Shown here: positions 10,600-23,249 of the stretch, piece by piece
Position numbering within the stretch: position 1 is the stretch's first letter
Layout: each line of letters starts with the position of its first letter
Source: Phlebiopsis flavidoalba
Taxonomy: Eukaryota > Basidiomycota > Agaricomycetes > Polyporales > Phanerochaetaceae
Reading direction: 5' to 3'
Length of the DNA: 64,000 nucleotides
Assembly (NCBI GenBank): GCA_035772785.1
Contig: JAOCPU010000053.1
Location: 124,001-188,000, forward strand
Made by a program: the position numbers and the translations under genes
Notes under the pieces: generated by a model
What the model saw: only the letters and a program-made list of their open reading frames with translations
What the model was told of the DNA's origin: nothing
Database searches by the model: none

Positions 10600-13500
10600 T
10601 GATGAGATGTAATGAAGCCACAGAGATAGTTGCCCTGCTTGTAATATGTCGATCGTAGATGTGGGCGCCCATCGTGACATAGATGCCTGTTGATCTATGA
10701 TGACGGTCAGACAACAATGAAGTCAAGATCTGATGAATATGCACCCCAGAAGATAATAAAAAAGACGATAAGAAAGTGTGGTAGGTGTGAAACTGTACAT
10801 GCGTTGAGCAAATGGGAGCTGGAGGACTATGTATAGCGGACGTACACCGCACTGACATCGAATTCGAACTATACGTTCTAGAGTGAAGCGAAGCAACGCG
10901 CCGCCACACCGGCGTGTGTAATGCAAATCCCAACGACGTAAAAAAAATGTCCTGCGCCATTCAAGGCTAGTTAGTGAAGATTCAAGTTGACAACGTGCTT
11001 GGTCTGGCGTGGAGCATAGTACTCGATGAAACTGTGCACGCAAGAGTGAGCAAGGAGACACTCGAAAAATGCACAGTAATAGTAGAGATCGGCTCAAGCA
11101 ATAGGACTACTGGCGACAGTACCGCAGCACACACTTTCCAGTAGACCTTGCAACGGATGAAATGATATCTCTTGGTAGTAGTGCTTGCAATATATGAACT
11201 GATATCTGATGTAAGTGCGGGACCTCGTGTCCTGAGATAACCGTAGCGTGACAACGGTCTTTGCGTTTGATTGTAGTTGTATACCTAATTGACATCGAGG
11301 CGAACAATCATTTGAGTAGCACTCGAGCACTTGATCGCAGCCGGTTCGTTGAGCTGGGCAAGGGTTTCTCAAAACTCTCATGCAGAAAGATGAGAAGTGC
11401 TGCCACCTGGCAATTTTGTGTGATAATTATACAGCTCCTAGGATGGCACGCTAAGCATAATGCGAACAACGCTTCAATGAGTTGAGGGCTCAACCTATAT
11501 GTCAAGCTCGAGTGGAGCACACAAATTGCAACCCGGTCTGAGCGACGGAAATGATTGCTTCATTATCGAGGTTATGTGTGCCTCGCTTTGCTGGATTGTG
11601 GGATTTCAATATTTATGTCGTCAACGCTCACAGTCGTAAAGGCAAGAGTGCGAACATGGTCGTGATTCAGACCGCGCAGATAGCGTCCCTCCCGAATGCA
11701 TGAAGCTCCACAACGCACTGACAGCGTTATCCAGCTCCGGGAGATGGGCAAAGGACGAGCGGGATGGCAGGTGCAGAGTGGCATCCGCTTGCAACAGTGT
11801 GCGAAGGATGGCGGATGGTGGATGGCCGGTGCAATTGGGACGTCCACTGGTCTGAAAGCTGTGCGTTATTTCTTGCTACAGGGCAGGGAAGAAGGCATTG
11901 TGGGCAAGGTGCGGTGGAAGGTGGCGGTGGTGTGTCCCACACGGGTCCGAGTCGCGTATGCTTGAAAGACCGCGTACAGTCGCTCCAAGGTGGCGCCTGG
12001 AATAACCGTAGCTTTACCATGAGTCGTACACGGTAAAAAACAAATTAGGAAAGCACCTTGGGTATATATGATGGACGCCATGGGTACATTTTACCGGAGG
12101 CCCCCACTGCATCAGTCAGCCAGTCGTTTCAGTCGCCCAGAGAGTCCTTCGAGCCAGCACTCGTTGATGAGCGACTTGAATTGATATCTTAAATCTCTGA
12201 TCATAAATATAAGAACGATTATTGGGCTAATATCTGTCTAGATGCGCGATGGCGATCCCATCGGAGCGGAGACGGGAAGCTCGAATCATCGACCAGGGGC
12301 AAAGCGGGTTGAAGTGTGCAACGAAAAGGGCAGCAGACGGCAAACAGGCGACAGAGAAAGTAGTAGAATTAGGGGTGGGTACCTTTTGTGGCGGCAGTTG
12401 TTGTGAAGCCTTCGACGGAGCGAGCACTAATTTTCCGTGAGGCCGGTGTGGGATACTTCGCTTAGAATAGAAAAATCCCATCAACCTCGTAGCGCACAAA
12501 GGTCCCGCCCAGCTGCGATCTATCGCAGTCACCATGGTCCTACAATACTCATCTTCGCTCCGATAGAATTTCAGCCGCGCTGGGTTACTACGGGAGTAAC
12601 GCGGCCTAGCTCTGATCACACCAATCCCGCACTCCCCTCACAAGTCGTAGCCGAACCAAACGCCTAGTGCGACTGGAGCGTTTGTGGTTCGCTCGCAGTA
12701 AAGTCTTCTGTCCGACTGAGTTACCGAAGGATGGGGACCGGGATCGAGTGACTCCCGTATGAAGCCATTTCGTGCAAGATGTAGCCCAGGTGCGCTCCCA
12801 CCTCCTTGTTGCTGAGCACGCCTATGTCCTCCCTGCTGACAGGACTGATGCCGAGGCACCGCTGTACAGTTACTCTGAGCAGTACACACACTGCCTGTTG
12901 AGCATAGTTTGACCAAACCCTGAGCTCCGAATACTCGACATTGCGCTCCGTTTCGAAGGCCCGCCAGCGACTACCGGCGTCGTTCCCGACATGCCGCAGG
13001 GCACGCCTCGTCCCCACAACCGTGCAGTGCGAGGCCCGCGGCCCCGGCCCGGCCCATACACCGCCCAGACCGTATCCGTCACCCTCCATTTGCATGGAGA
13101 TGCGGAGATATGAGGGCGTCATTGAGAGGCCGCTGCGGCTGGGTGTGGGCTTTGGAGAAAGTGAGGAGACCACGAAATCCGGGACGGGGAGAGGATGGAT
13201 ACATGACGAGAGCGAGAGACAGCTAGTGTGTCACTCGGGTACGTATATTCATCGTGACCGTCTACAAAAAATGAATGCTCGATACAGTTCCAAATTCATC
13301 CCTGATGTGCATGATGGGGATACCGGGTCTCGTCGAATAAAGGTCACCGCTGTTGCCTTTGGTACGGCCGTAGTGGAAAGCCGTCGCACAGACATTTCTG
13401 ACATTGACCACAGCCAGCTGCAACGCAAATTGCCAATGCTCTCGGAGGCCTACTTCGCACTGGAGCCTCCGTTCTTTACTAACAGCTGAATCTGTACCGG

Positions 13501-13950
13501 CCGGCTTTTGTGTGACTATAATTAGGGCCGCCGATCTATGGACATCCGATTGGCAACCACATTCCTATTTTGGTCGCGCGTTGGCGGAAGTGGGTGGGAG
13601 AAGGCTTGGTACTGGGTCACAATGTAGTCGTGGATGAAGCTCCACATGTGATTTCTGGATGGCAAGTCCGCGATTTGACTGCCCGCCGCTTTTGGCTGTA
13701 GACTTCGTTTGCAGTGGAAGACCAGGGTACTTCCCTAGTCGGCAGATCACACTACTTGTCATCGTTTACACTGATCTTCCGCGACAATGGCTCCAGCCGT
13801 GTTAGATTGCGACCGCACACATACGCGCATCGAGATGATATCGTGAGCTGTAGTGTGAAATGTAGGCAGTGAGAAACCACTGCTGTGCTGTTGGAGCCCC
13901 GGGAAGAATCATATCTACCCAATCTGAACAGCTCCTTGACTGCAGTTTGT
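10600..13950. other. no recognised gene; a few long open frames
   Basis: A 150-codon minus frame at 12721-13173 and a 182-codon plus frame at 12941-13489 overlap each other; neither has a motif I recognise. Another minus frame at 10481-10960 overlaps the promoter of P2. The stretch 11800-12080 (minus) contains GATLERLYAVFQAYATR with no known match. These may be remnants of genes, but I cannot support any as real. Confidence 0.35.
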
Positions 13951-13965
13951 CCAAACGTGGTGTGG

Positions 13966-13972
13966 TATAAAG
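13966..13972 (+). promoter_or_regulatory. TATA box of P3
   Basis: TATAAAG followed by CCGTG, about 95 bp upstream of the P3 start. P4 and P5 have nearly the same element (TATAAAG + CTGTG or CCACG) at 97 and 96 bp. Confidence 0.55.
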
Positions 13973-14060
13973 CCGTGCAGAGTACAGAGTGTAAAAGGTA
14001 GAACTTCAGTCTATGTCCGCCTCCTCCTCTGCTTGTCGACAGCTGAAGTAGTACAACGCT

Positions 14061-15436
14061 ATGTCGTCTATAACCACAGTAGATGATGCAGATCCAGCAA
14101 TCGAATATACTGGACTCTGGTCGTGGGACGTGACAACAGTCTCTGGACGTAAACAGGTGCGTACTCTTGACAGGCTAATTCAAGATAATCATTGAACTCT
14201 GAGCCAAGCACCTCTCATGGGTTTACCCTCTCGGATGCATCGGCAAGCTTTCAGTATAGGTTCACTGGTATGAATCCGCCAATTGTGGAAAGGCCAAACG
14301 ACTCATCGGCAGAACAGGAGTTACTGTTTCAGTCTTTGGGTACTCATCGCCGTGTGAGCCGGTACACACCACACCTGCACGACGACGCAGCAAGCGAGCC
14401 TTCTTCTCGTTAAATGGATCAGACCCCACACAAGTTCCCATTCCTACACCATCAGATTATCCTAAGTCTGACTTGACTCTATTCACGTCACCGAAGTTGC
14501 CACTAGGTGAACACAAATTACACTGGAGGAGATGCGGGGGACTACTCGAATACTCTAATTTACTCTCATCAATCCCAGCTTTGGGCTCCTCAGAGACCCC
14601 AGCGTCCTTTTGGTTTGATTACCTTGAGGTCAACACCTCAGTGATCACTTCGCCGAGCATTCCTACATCCACTTCGGGCAGTGGAACGAGCGGTTATAGC
14701 GCAGAGCTATCGAGTTTCATGACCACAACTCTGGCACTACGCCTCCGATGCAACCAAAGTCGGTAATGTCCTCTCAATTCTAACGTCATGCATATACTGA
14801 CATTCACAATCACCGGCATTTTCTGACTAAAAGTCTCTGCGTTATCTGCAGCTACTGCGTCAACATCGTCCCAGTATTCAGCGTTTTGATCTCATCTACA
14901 TCATCCTCGAAGGCTACCTCGGGGACTTCTGGCCCACATTCAGCCGAGAAAAAACTCAGCCAAAATCGACCTTTATCACATTATATACTTCCCGCAGTTA
15001 TTGTCCCGGTCTTTATCATTGTTCTAGTGCATCGGCGTAGTTCTATTCTGTAAGAAAAGGAAGACTCCTCCTACCGCGCGCAGCACTCGAGATCCAGCTT
15101 CTCAGATGATCATTGCAACGAAAGGGCACACGCATTGTTCGAGCCTTTTCTACACCTCCTGCCTCTGTCATCTCCAATGGCACTTCCAATTCAGCCGTGG
15201 AAGCTTTTGATGAGAGCTCGACTCGCCGCCACCCAAGGCACCCGCTTGAAGTCATGGAGTCGGTTCTGCCGTCCATCGGTGGTCTGGGTCTGCAACCTAT
15301 TCGATTAAATGACACTTCCCTCCTGCGCAGACCAAGCTACTCGTCCCTACCTTCGTACAACTCATCTGACCGTGCACACCCAGCTTTGTGACAGAAGAGG
15401 ATTCACCGGGGACCGCCACCATCGTATCAAAGTTGA
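14061..15436 (+). CDS. P3: single-pass membrane protein with C-terminal PPxY tail
   Basis: One of the best-preserved copies. Exon 1 starts MSSITTVDDADPAIEYTGLW and ends at a clear GTGCGT donor at 14157. Later blocks are FQYRFTG (about 14255), FWFDYLEV (14609-14629), a Ser/Thr-rich linker, and a membrane helix ILPAVIVPVFIIVLV (about 14985-15035) followed by a Lys-rich stop-transfer end. The cytoplasmic tail of about 125 residues ends PPPSYQS. The final block is one base out of frame because of an extra A at about 15412 compared with P4. Another shift sits inside the helix, near 15030. The family has no signal peptide, so the helix probably acts as the signal anchor. Its function is unknown; a surface sensor with regulated turnover is a guess. 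Confidence 0.7.
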
Positions 15437-15499
15437 GCCGTTCTGTAGCAGGAGAACGGGCGGATTCATGAAAAGAATCATGTACTTCCGAGGTGCAAT

Positions 15500-16190
15500 A
15501 ACGAAGACGAGTGTAAAACAGGATTAACCTTCCTGCCTTCGTCTTCAGAAGGTCTCGAAACAGAGTAACAGATACTCGTAGACGCGTTTGAAAAGAATCA
15601 AATACCGAAGCCGTATTTTAGCAAATACGCCAGTGTAGCGGCGAGCCGCGCTACAGTTTTTCTCCGAGCGGAACAGGCAACAAGACCTCTCTTCGCCTCG
15701 AAGGCACGTTTCTATTATGTTTAATGCTGGGCTGTGCGGCGCGCAAAGAGCATCGTACATACCGATTGCAGAGGATATGGCCCTGAGATAATATCACATC
15801 CATCGGGATTCCCGCTATATCTTCGTTCCGCTGGGCATCACGCTTCTACATGCATTTCGCTTCATACACACTACTCGCTCCCATCTATTTGCGAACCCCT
15901 CAGCTCTCATAAGAAGGCGGTGGAACCAACGAGCATTCATCCGTGACAAAGCTAGGTGGTTCGATTCCGACGAAGGTAAAAGACCGGAAGATGGGCAAAA
16001 TCTTGTATCGACGTCGTTTGCGTACACAGATGCTCAAGTGGGGGGATAGGCATCGATAGAAGGAGATTCACTTACTAGGCACCCAAGACCGGGAGTAGAA
16101 GAAAGAGAGATCGTCATCAAGTGGTATTAGCGCTTGAGATGGCGGAGAAAGGCGCTAGGCGCGGCTTCGGAAGTCCGAGCCATATGCGTG
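15500..16190. other. no recognisable gene
   Basis: Only short frames without motifs. A GGTTCGATTCC box at 15956-15966 resembles a tRNA B box, but no tRNA can be folded around it. Confidence 0.35.
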
Positions 16191-16200
16191 CCTTCGATCG

Positions 16201-17374
16201 CTAGCTAGAGACTGAAGCGGCGCGCGTTTTTGCACTCGATGGGCGACGGAGTATATGTTTTCCTTCCGATGCAAATACACCGAACAGAATACTGAGAATG
16301 ATCACGAGGGCGGCAACAACACGTCGGCCGGGAGTATGACAGTGAAAGTAGCCCCCGTGACGGGGAATGCGCATGGGCATCTGCAGTAAGTGGGCAACGA
16401 CTCCAGTATTGACCTGCGACGTGACGTGGATGATGAACGGATGCTAACTGGGATGGCGATGGAGTGGACGACGTCGTCGACGTTTCCCCCCCCCTTTCCC
16501 CCTTCCCTCCCTCCGATCCGACCCGACGTGGAGCCCTGAGACAGATGGTCATGACTACGCGTGGAAGCGACACATGAACGACGTTTAGCACCGCGGGAAT
16601 GCAGCGATCTCCAGACCCATATAGTTACGTATAGTTTATGCGGTCGACTGGGGAGAGGGGTGCCGATTTGTGACTTGCAGTAGGCAAGAAACTGCTGGAG
16701 TGGGCCGAGGCTCCGAGCGGCGGAGATGAGTACGGGTCGAGAGAGATAAGAGCTGTATGGTTTCAATTCGAGGCGGCGGACGCTTCCCCTGAGCTTGTCG
16801 AGGAGGATAAAGCCCCACGGAAACTTGAGTCGAAGTAACACAGCAGAGATAGCACAGTACCTGCGAATATTCATCCCGTCAAGACATAGGCGCTTGTACC
16901 GGCGATGACTACGTACTGCCTGCGCCGGGGGTGCCGCTAGCCAGTACTGACACAGACGTGCAAAGGGTGGAAGCACCCGGTACCACACACTCCAGCACAC
17001 GTTAGTAGCAGCTCTCCGCGCGTGGTATCGAGACAGGTGCTTCGGGGACTGGCCAGATCCTGCTCCATGTCAGACAAATGCGGGCTGGAATACCACAAAT
17101 ACTGACGTGGCTGTTGCAGACAGGACCGTAAGGGGACGGTTGTCGCGCAGGCAGCCGGAGCGTCGGCGATCGAGTTAGAAGAGAGTAACACACTGAGGAG
17201 GGGCGAGAGGAACTTGTTCCGCCGTGGTCTCGACCGAGGCCTAAAGGCGGCACTGGCGGGGCTAAATGTAGACGGTTGAGAGGAGGAAGACGTTGTGTTA
17301 CATCGTGAAACAGGGGAGGGTCGAGGTGGGGAGGAGGGTGTGTCGGCATATTTTGTAATATTGACAAGGTTCAT
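16201..17374 (-). pseudogene. degraded single-pass membrane protein with Ser/Thr/Pro-rich region
   Basis: On the minus strand the 3' end encodes a convincing membrane helix, VVAALVIILSILFGVFAS (16268-16321), followed by a basic tail of about 20 residues (KHILRRPSSAK...) ending at 16201. Upstream, 17000-17350 is rich in Ser, Thr and Pro codons in several frames, as in an O-glycosylated stalk. The residues just before the helix (TVILPAD) resemble those before the helix of P3-P5 (ILPAVIVPV and similar). It lacks the FWFDY block and the PPxY tail, so it is either a distant relative or a different type. Frames change several times. Confidence 0.4.
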
Positions 17375-17399
17375 GTGCTGTTTTGGTCTGGTCAGAATG

Positions 17400-18940
17400 C
17401 CTGGGATCGTTCAGACGCGATGTACTATTAGCGTGTCGCTCGGTCGATGTAATCCTGTGATGATTATATTGGACATCTAGGCACATACATACTGGCTGTG
17501 TCACAGGTCATTGCGGTATGAGGGTCCTCCCAAAGTAGAGACCTCATGCTGGAAACAAAAACGGGAGAGTCAAAACGTTACGCTCGGTACCAAGTTTTGC
17601 TCGCAGCGGCATATTCCCGTGATCATTTCTTCTTACACACTTGATCGCCTGGGCTGTCATGCATTCATTTTTGTACCGACATCCTCAGTCTCGTGATGCA
17701 ACACCGACAGGGCATGGGGAAAAGTCGTGAAGTTCCATACTCTATGAGACGACTGGCATGGCTCTATAACGCACACCGCCTCCTCTCCAAGTAGATATTG
17801 CTGAGAGGAGGCACTGGTGGGATAGGCGCTGTGAAAGGCAGGGCACTGGAAATGACGTAATCCGTCTCAGGATTGTGACCGACGTACGGTTGTTGCGCTA
17901 TCGAGGAAACTTGAGCCTCATATCATATGCACGCCTTACCGTCCCGAGAAAAGCATGATGCAGCGGGCGAGCTCTTTTTGGCGTCTATGTTTCACCGATT
18001 TTCGTTCAGCAAATTAATCTTAGGTCAAAGTGGAGTCCCGGACGTGGCCCCGCGTCGCAGAATCATGAAATCCAGAACGCAAGCCACTCGGTTCGCAACC
18101 CGTACACAAAAATCAGTGGTTCCAAATCCTACGTCGTAATCCTCCGGGACTGTCCATTTTTTGATCCCGGTCAGGGCAGTGAAAGAGAGCGGTACCGCCC
18201 AGAAGGTCCGGCAAGAGACTTGGTGAACCCTCAAGTTGACATGGATTTTTCATTCGACGACTGTGAAGCGTTCTGTGGGCAGGAATGGGCGTTATTGGCT
18301 CTCGATGACCGACGAACTCGAAACGGCGGACTCCATGCTGGGCTCTTTGCGAGTCACGTCGGTAATTCCTCAATCGGAGACTGTGCGCTGTCAGGCGAGG
18401 TTTGAATGAAGTAATATTCGTGACACTAGTGCGAAACGGACTGCGCAGACATGGGTAAATCTTAGAGCTCCGCAGGTCGGTCGCATAAGACGAAGGTGAT
18501 TCTGCTATATGTTTTCCTCATGATCTTCACAATGGTACTCATACGCGTAGGGCATAGGCGCCTGTCAGGCGGCGCAGACGTCTCTTGATCTCATGCCCTT
18601 GGTCCGGGGCAGCGTATGTCGCGGGACGCTGATCAAGTGTTGGCGGGCGGCGGATCGACGTCGCGCGGCGGGTGCGTTCTGCGTTCCTGGCTACGTTGGC
18701 CCCAGTGGCGCGATCGGGTACAGTTAGAATGATGATATATGTTTCGCTCTAAGGCACTCGTACCTCGGGCGGTGGAGTATCTGCGTCGTAGTCGCGGTGA
18801 AGGAGGAGCATGCTCAGTCAGTCATAGACCGAGAACGGCACCTTCGCCATGTCGTGCACCCCATAGCCTCCGTCCCACCAGTATATCTCGGTAATGCTAC
18901 CATTCGCGATACTGACATGCGTCATTTGGTAGGCCATAGG
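17400..18940. other. no recognisable gene
   Basis: Short frames only, on both strands, with no motif or intron pattern that I can defend. Confidence 0.35.
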
Positions 18941-18949
18941 CTGTTTCCA

Positions 18950-19600
18950 TGAGAGAGCTTCGAGACTAATGCGTCGATCCGTTCGTGACGTGGACGGGTC
19001 GGTGCGGGGGGATTGACTCATTGGCTAGTCGGCATGTGGCGTGTGGGTACGCACGGGTCTTGGTCCTTCTGTCAACGTGCGCTCGCCATCGGACCGCTCT
19101 AACCCGCCTCAATCTGCCCTGGTCACCGGTACCCAAACTTGCCCTGCAAGCTAGTGTGGTGTCGGTTTCAGGAGGAGCAAGAGCTCGAGGACTGCGTCGA
19201 TTCTCGAACCCATCGTTCGCGTAGAATGGACGGATGCAGATTGCCACCCTTGACCAGTGATGACCAGCCAATGACAAGAACGGAGGGCCCCGGCCAGGCT
19301 CTGCCTCCCCGGCGCCGCGTGCGACACTCCCTATCGTCGCAGCTCGGATCGGGAGATGAAACGTTGTCACGACCGACCGCAGCCAGTACAAACATCGGCC
19401 ACGCTCTCCTCGCGCCCCGACAAGGCACGTTGATGGCATTGCCATTCCGGGCGGAGGTAGCCCACGCTTGCCGACTAATTTTTTCGTGGTCGAGTCTGAG
19501 AGCTCGACGACGACTACCACCCACTGCCCCCGAAAATCTCTCTTGCACTGTGTCGCCTTAGTCTAATCGAGTGCTGGCTTTTGTTTTTGCTGCCTTTAGG
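18950..19600 (+). pseudogene. conserved segment X, copy C (unknown function)
   Basis: Plus-strand homologue of 4070-4900 (minus). Blocks in the same order are EEQELEDCVDS (about 19175), then a dinucleotide-shifted middle part, then IDGIAIPGGGSP leading to a Ser/Thr run (19430-19530). A third, shorter version of this last block is at 22045-22110. Hydrolase copy C follows about 800 bp downstream in the same direction. The function is unknown and the frames are broken. Confidence 0.45.
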
Positions 19601-20309
19601 GTTCGCGCCCGTGGCCTCGTTCTCCGCGCTGGATTCCTTTGGGGGGGTCTGTGTCGCTACATGCTCTGTTCTCCTCGGACGCCTCCGAGCTTCCCCATCC
19701 TCCTCGCACGACATCCCCCCTAGTACCCCAGTCTCCTCATCCGCCTTATCTCTTTGAGCGTGCTAGTAACTTCCTTTCGGCATCCACTGATGTCTGCCCT
19801 GCTTTCCGAGCAGGTCGGGCTGGGAAAGGGCCACTACAACCGAGCTGTGTTCGCTCCTGCCTGCATGATCGACTCGTCGTCGGTGCGTGCCCCTGATCGC
19901 AGCACCTCCATCGCCCCCTTTTTTCGGGGGGTTTCGAGCCTTGAGCCTTGATGGCGCCGATCTTCCCCTGCCGCTTGCATCCTGCCCTCGCATGCTTCCG
20001 TAGCCAGCTCTCGCCATGAACTCTATGAATTGCCCGAAGGTCTAACGCCAGTAAGAGTTTTGCCTTGGAATCGCCGTGATACTTCCCTACGCCGCCGACT
20101 CCTCTTCCCGCCTCACTAGCCGTCGCTCTCGTCGCTCCTCATCTCCCTCCCCACCTATGCACTGTCAACTGCACCATCTCCCTACCTCAGTCGCGGGGTA
20201 TCATGGCCTTATCGCCTTATCGAATCCGCGCGTTTCCGGCGAAACGCCCCCTCTTCAGGTGCGTAACCGCCGCTTATCGCGCGCGCCGTATATAAAACCC
20301 CTCGCGCGC

Positions 20310-22007
20310 AGGAATGGCGCAATGCATACAACGATTCTGAGGCACTCTGCTAACGCAGCTGTGGGCGCGCAACTGCTTGGAAATGAGAGGGATGTGGAGT
20401 CTGGTGGATAGGCCTGCGCGTGAACGCGAGTATGAATCAACGAGGATCTTCTGCGGAGATGTTGTCAGGTGGAGGCGTCCGTCCTTCCCGTTTCTCTCGT
20501 TCAAACTCCGTTTCACTGTTCCGTCATGACAGACCCATATCGCGGAATGAGTACGTGCTTGGCCATCCACAACTGTGCGGGTATACTGACCCCCCATACC
20601 GCCTGACCCTAACCCAAAACGACGCCTCCGTCCGCGCCTGGTTCACCCACACCACCACTTCCCTCGGGCTGCACAGTCACATACCGACGCCCTCCTGCAA
20701 CGACCTTCGCGTCCTCCCCGGCACCCCTCCGGCCTCCCCTCGCCCTCGGTCAATGGGCTCACACCTTGACAACCCACCCCCGCGGACGCTACGACGGGCC
20801 TCGTCGGCGTACACGCCTGGCATCGAAGTCCTCAAAAACGCTCGTCGCGCGGGCGATGCGCACGCACGCGGCCGCTCGCGGTGGGTGAACTGGACGAAAC
20901 CGAGAGGGGGCGAGGGTTCAGCCGGCTGCGTGTTGGGGAGCGGGGTATGGGGCGGGTGCGTTTGACGCGCCCTGGGCGTACGCGCGCGGTTGACGCTGCG
21001 GGGACCACGCTCGCGATGCGCCGACAAGATCGGCGCGCGGGTAGCCCCCCCGCGAGCTACGCATCTTCCACCCCGCTCAGCGCGCATTTTGAAGTGCACA
21101 TCGGAACAAGGCCCGCATCCCTATCGAATCCCTCGGTCGCGACCCGTAGGCGTCGTAACAGGAGGCGTCCAAGCCATATCGTGGTCACACGAAATCGCAC
21201 GCTCACGGCTCCGGCCTGCGGCTCGCGTCCCCACACAGGCACAACGCCGGGGGGGGGGGGGCTCTGCGCGCTGCGACACGACGCGCTTGCTTGCTGTTCG
21301 CGGAGCTCGTCTCTCCGCTATACCAACGCCACCGCAGCCGAAACCAAGACTCTGGCGAGTGTGTTGCGTCGTCAAGGCGGGACGCCTGCAAAAGTCGTAA
21401 AACACGTTAAAGAATACTCGTTTTCGTTCGTTGTCGAGTTTTTCACCTCGATACTCGCGGCCGCCTCCGGACGCCTCACGCTTTCCGCCCCTCGAAAGAA
21501 ACACTCAAGAGCGCTGTGCGAGGCTGGGCGGGAAAGCGAAGAGGATAGAGTTGCGGGTGGGGAGGACCTACTGGCGCGCGGGCGCGGAGGTGTTTGACGA
21601 AGCGAGCGGTTTCGCCGTCTTTGTGAGCGCCGGCGGCGGGGGGTGCGCCGGAGGTTAGGTTAGTGGGGCGGGCATGATTCGTACGTACCTCCTTCTCCTC
21701 CCCCCTTCCTATCTACCCTTCCTCCCTTCCCTCCTCCATTTCTCGCCCTTCCGGTGGCTATGAGCGTGCTCATGCCAAAATAGAGTCTATACGGCGCGCC
21801 GGTGTCCAACCGCGATGATCTTCGTCCGGTGTCGCGGCGGCGTGTCGCACCATCCGAGTGAATACGCCAGTCCTGAGGATATGTGAGTTCCTCGCCTCGC
21901 TTTTCCAAGGGGAGAGAGCTGATGGGTGGTGTAGTGCGAGAGGGGCGGAGGTGTTGTTGGGGAGCGTGGCGCGGTTTGATGAGGGGCTGAGGGCCGCAGG
22001 AAAGTGA
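20310..22007 (+). pseudogene. N-carbamoyl-amino-acid hydrolase-like (M20 family), copy C
   Basis: Plus-strand hydrolase copy that spans the whole family. LRVNAS (about 20420) corresponds to LRINASR of copy B. RLTLTQNDASVRAWF (20600-20645) is the following helix. MGSHLD (20753-20770) keeps the metal-binding His and Asp. GRYDG is present but out of frame near 20795. GIEVLK lies at 20819-20836, HFEVHI at 21087-21104, a GVVTGGVQAISW block near 21140-21180, and CVVKAG at 21366-21383. After a CT-rich intron come VYTARRCPTAMIF (21785-21825) and SHHPSEYASPED (21847-21882), then a GTGAGT donor and a last exon ending VARFDEGLRAAGK at 22007. Several single-base shifts break the frame, and a 13-base G run sits at about 21249. 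The start is approximate. Confidence 0.7.
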
Positions 22008-22044
22008 GGACGAGCGGATGTAGACATGAAAATGAGGAAGAAAA

Positions 22045-22600
22045 CTGAATGTGTATATTTTTCGTGGTCGCTCTGAGCTCGACGACGCCGACTGCACCGC
22101 TGGATCTCTCTCGCCCTTGAATGTCTGCTTGTTATTTCTGGGTTAGTGATTTGCACTCCCTGAGCTCGCCCCGACGCCTAGTCTTAGGACCCGGTCTCCC
22201 GCTTCTAAGTCGGTTACATCGCCATTCCTCGGACCGCCCCCCGCTCCTCCCTCGACGACCTCCTCAGCAGCTTCAAACTCTCCCCCAACTCCTCCTCGTA
22301 CATACTCAAATCGTCGGGCAGCACGAACCCCCGCCGGGTGCTTGAGCCACGAGCAGGGTAAGGCCACGCCCCGGCCCGTGTTTCCTCTGGGCAACACGGC
22401 GCCGCGCGCGTGTCCTTCCCCCGCTTCGCCCGCACGCAAGCCCGCCGCCTCACGCCTCGGCTCGCTCCACCCGTCCTGGGCCCGCCCCTCGAGCGCTTCG
22501 AATGACCGCGCCCGTCGAGGCTGTGTAAGGACATGCTGGCTGGTGTTCGCGGCACACGCTCCCGCATTACGCCGGGGCTTACGAAGTCCGACGCCCATGC
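22045..22600 (+). pseudogene. conserved segment X, copy D (unknown function)
   Basis: Begins only about 40 bp after the end of hydrolase copy C. It matches 4390-4040 (minus) closely: a short Ser/Thr/Asp run (22060-22080), a Leu/Ser-rich part with LDDLLSSFKLSPNSSS (about 22250), then a conserved GC-rich block (22360-22420) that starts with GTAAGG and may be an intron donor. The first half of segment X, as seen in copy B, is missing. The function is unknown. Confidence 0.45.
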
Positions 22601-22629
22601 GGCGCTAAGGAGGGACGCGGGTAGTGTGC

Positions 22630-23245
22630 TTTCGTAGGTGAGGGGTGGGGTCTAAGGAGCGTGTGGCGCAAGTAAAAGGGGTGTTGTTCGATTTGTCCTG
22701 TGGACGCGCTTATGAAAAACGCGTCAAGTTCACACTACGACGAGTGCCGATCTCCGACTCCGCTCTTTCGTCACCTTTGAATAGAAACCCTTCAAACAAA
22801 GAGCAGGTTATTGTACCCGCAAAGCGGAGGAACACGGCGTAGAGCTGGGTGGGGACCCATTCTGGCCCTGCGCGCGCGACAGTGTTTGACGAGAGCGCGG
22901 TTGGGGTGTCGGTCGCTGAGTGGTCTGGAGGCTTGTTAGCGGAAGCTGGGGCACGATTCGTACGTCCCTTCTCTTTACTCTCCTCCCACCTCCACGTACC
23001 TTCTCTTCTCCTTCTCCTTTCTTCTCTTCTCTTCTCTTCTCTTCTATCTTCTCTCCTCTTCTCTTCCCATTGTCCTCTTTCCCCCTCCTCTCCCGCTCGT
23101 CTCCGATGCCTTCCCTCCGAGACCGACGCGGGACTTTGCTCATGATGTGCGTTGGGTTGTAGAGTCTATACTGCGCGCCGGTGTCCGACTGCGATGTTCT
23201 TCGTTACCAGTGTGGTTGCAGGGGGAGGGGTTCGAGGGGGAGGGT
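22630..23245 (+). pseudogene. N-carbamoyl-amino-acid hydrolase-like (M20 family), copy D, C-terminal remnant
   Basis: Only the 3' part can be recognised: a block with VFDESAVGVSVAEWSGGLL (22875-22930), a GTACGT donor at about 22960, the CT-rich intron (22975-23095), and a VYTARRCPTAM block (23167-23200). The SHHPSE motif that should follow is lost. The preceding catalytic domain is absent or unrecognisable, so this copy cannot be active. Confidence 0.5.
22975..23095. repeat. CT-rich microsatellite-like tract
   Basis: Pyrimidine-only stretch with TCTTC repeats, in the intron position of hydrolase copy D. See the related tracts in copies A, B and C. Confidence 0.7.
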
Positions 23246-23249
23246 AGGT

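Noticed and set aside
15956..15966. tRNA B-box-like GGTTCGATTCC
   Set aside because: The T stem does not pair, and no A box or acceptor stem is found nearby.
22975..23145. Ser/Leu-rich frame over the CT tract
   Set aside because: A pyrimidine repeat gives Ser, Leu and Phe codons in any frame; the tract fits the hydrolase intron.
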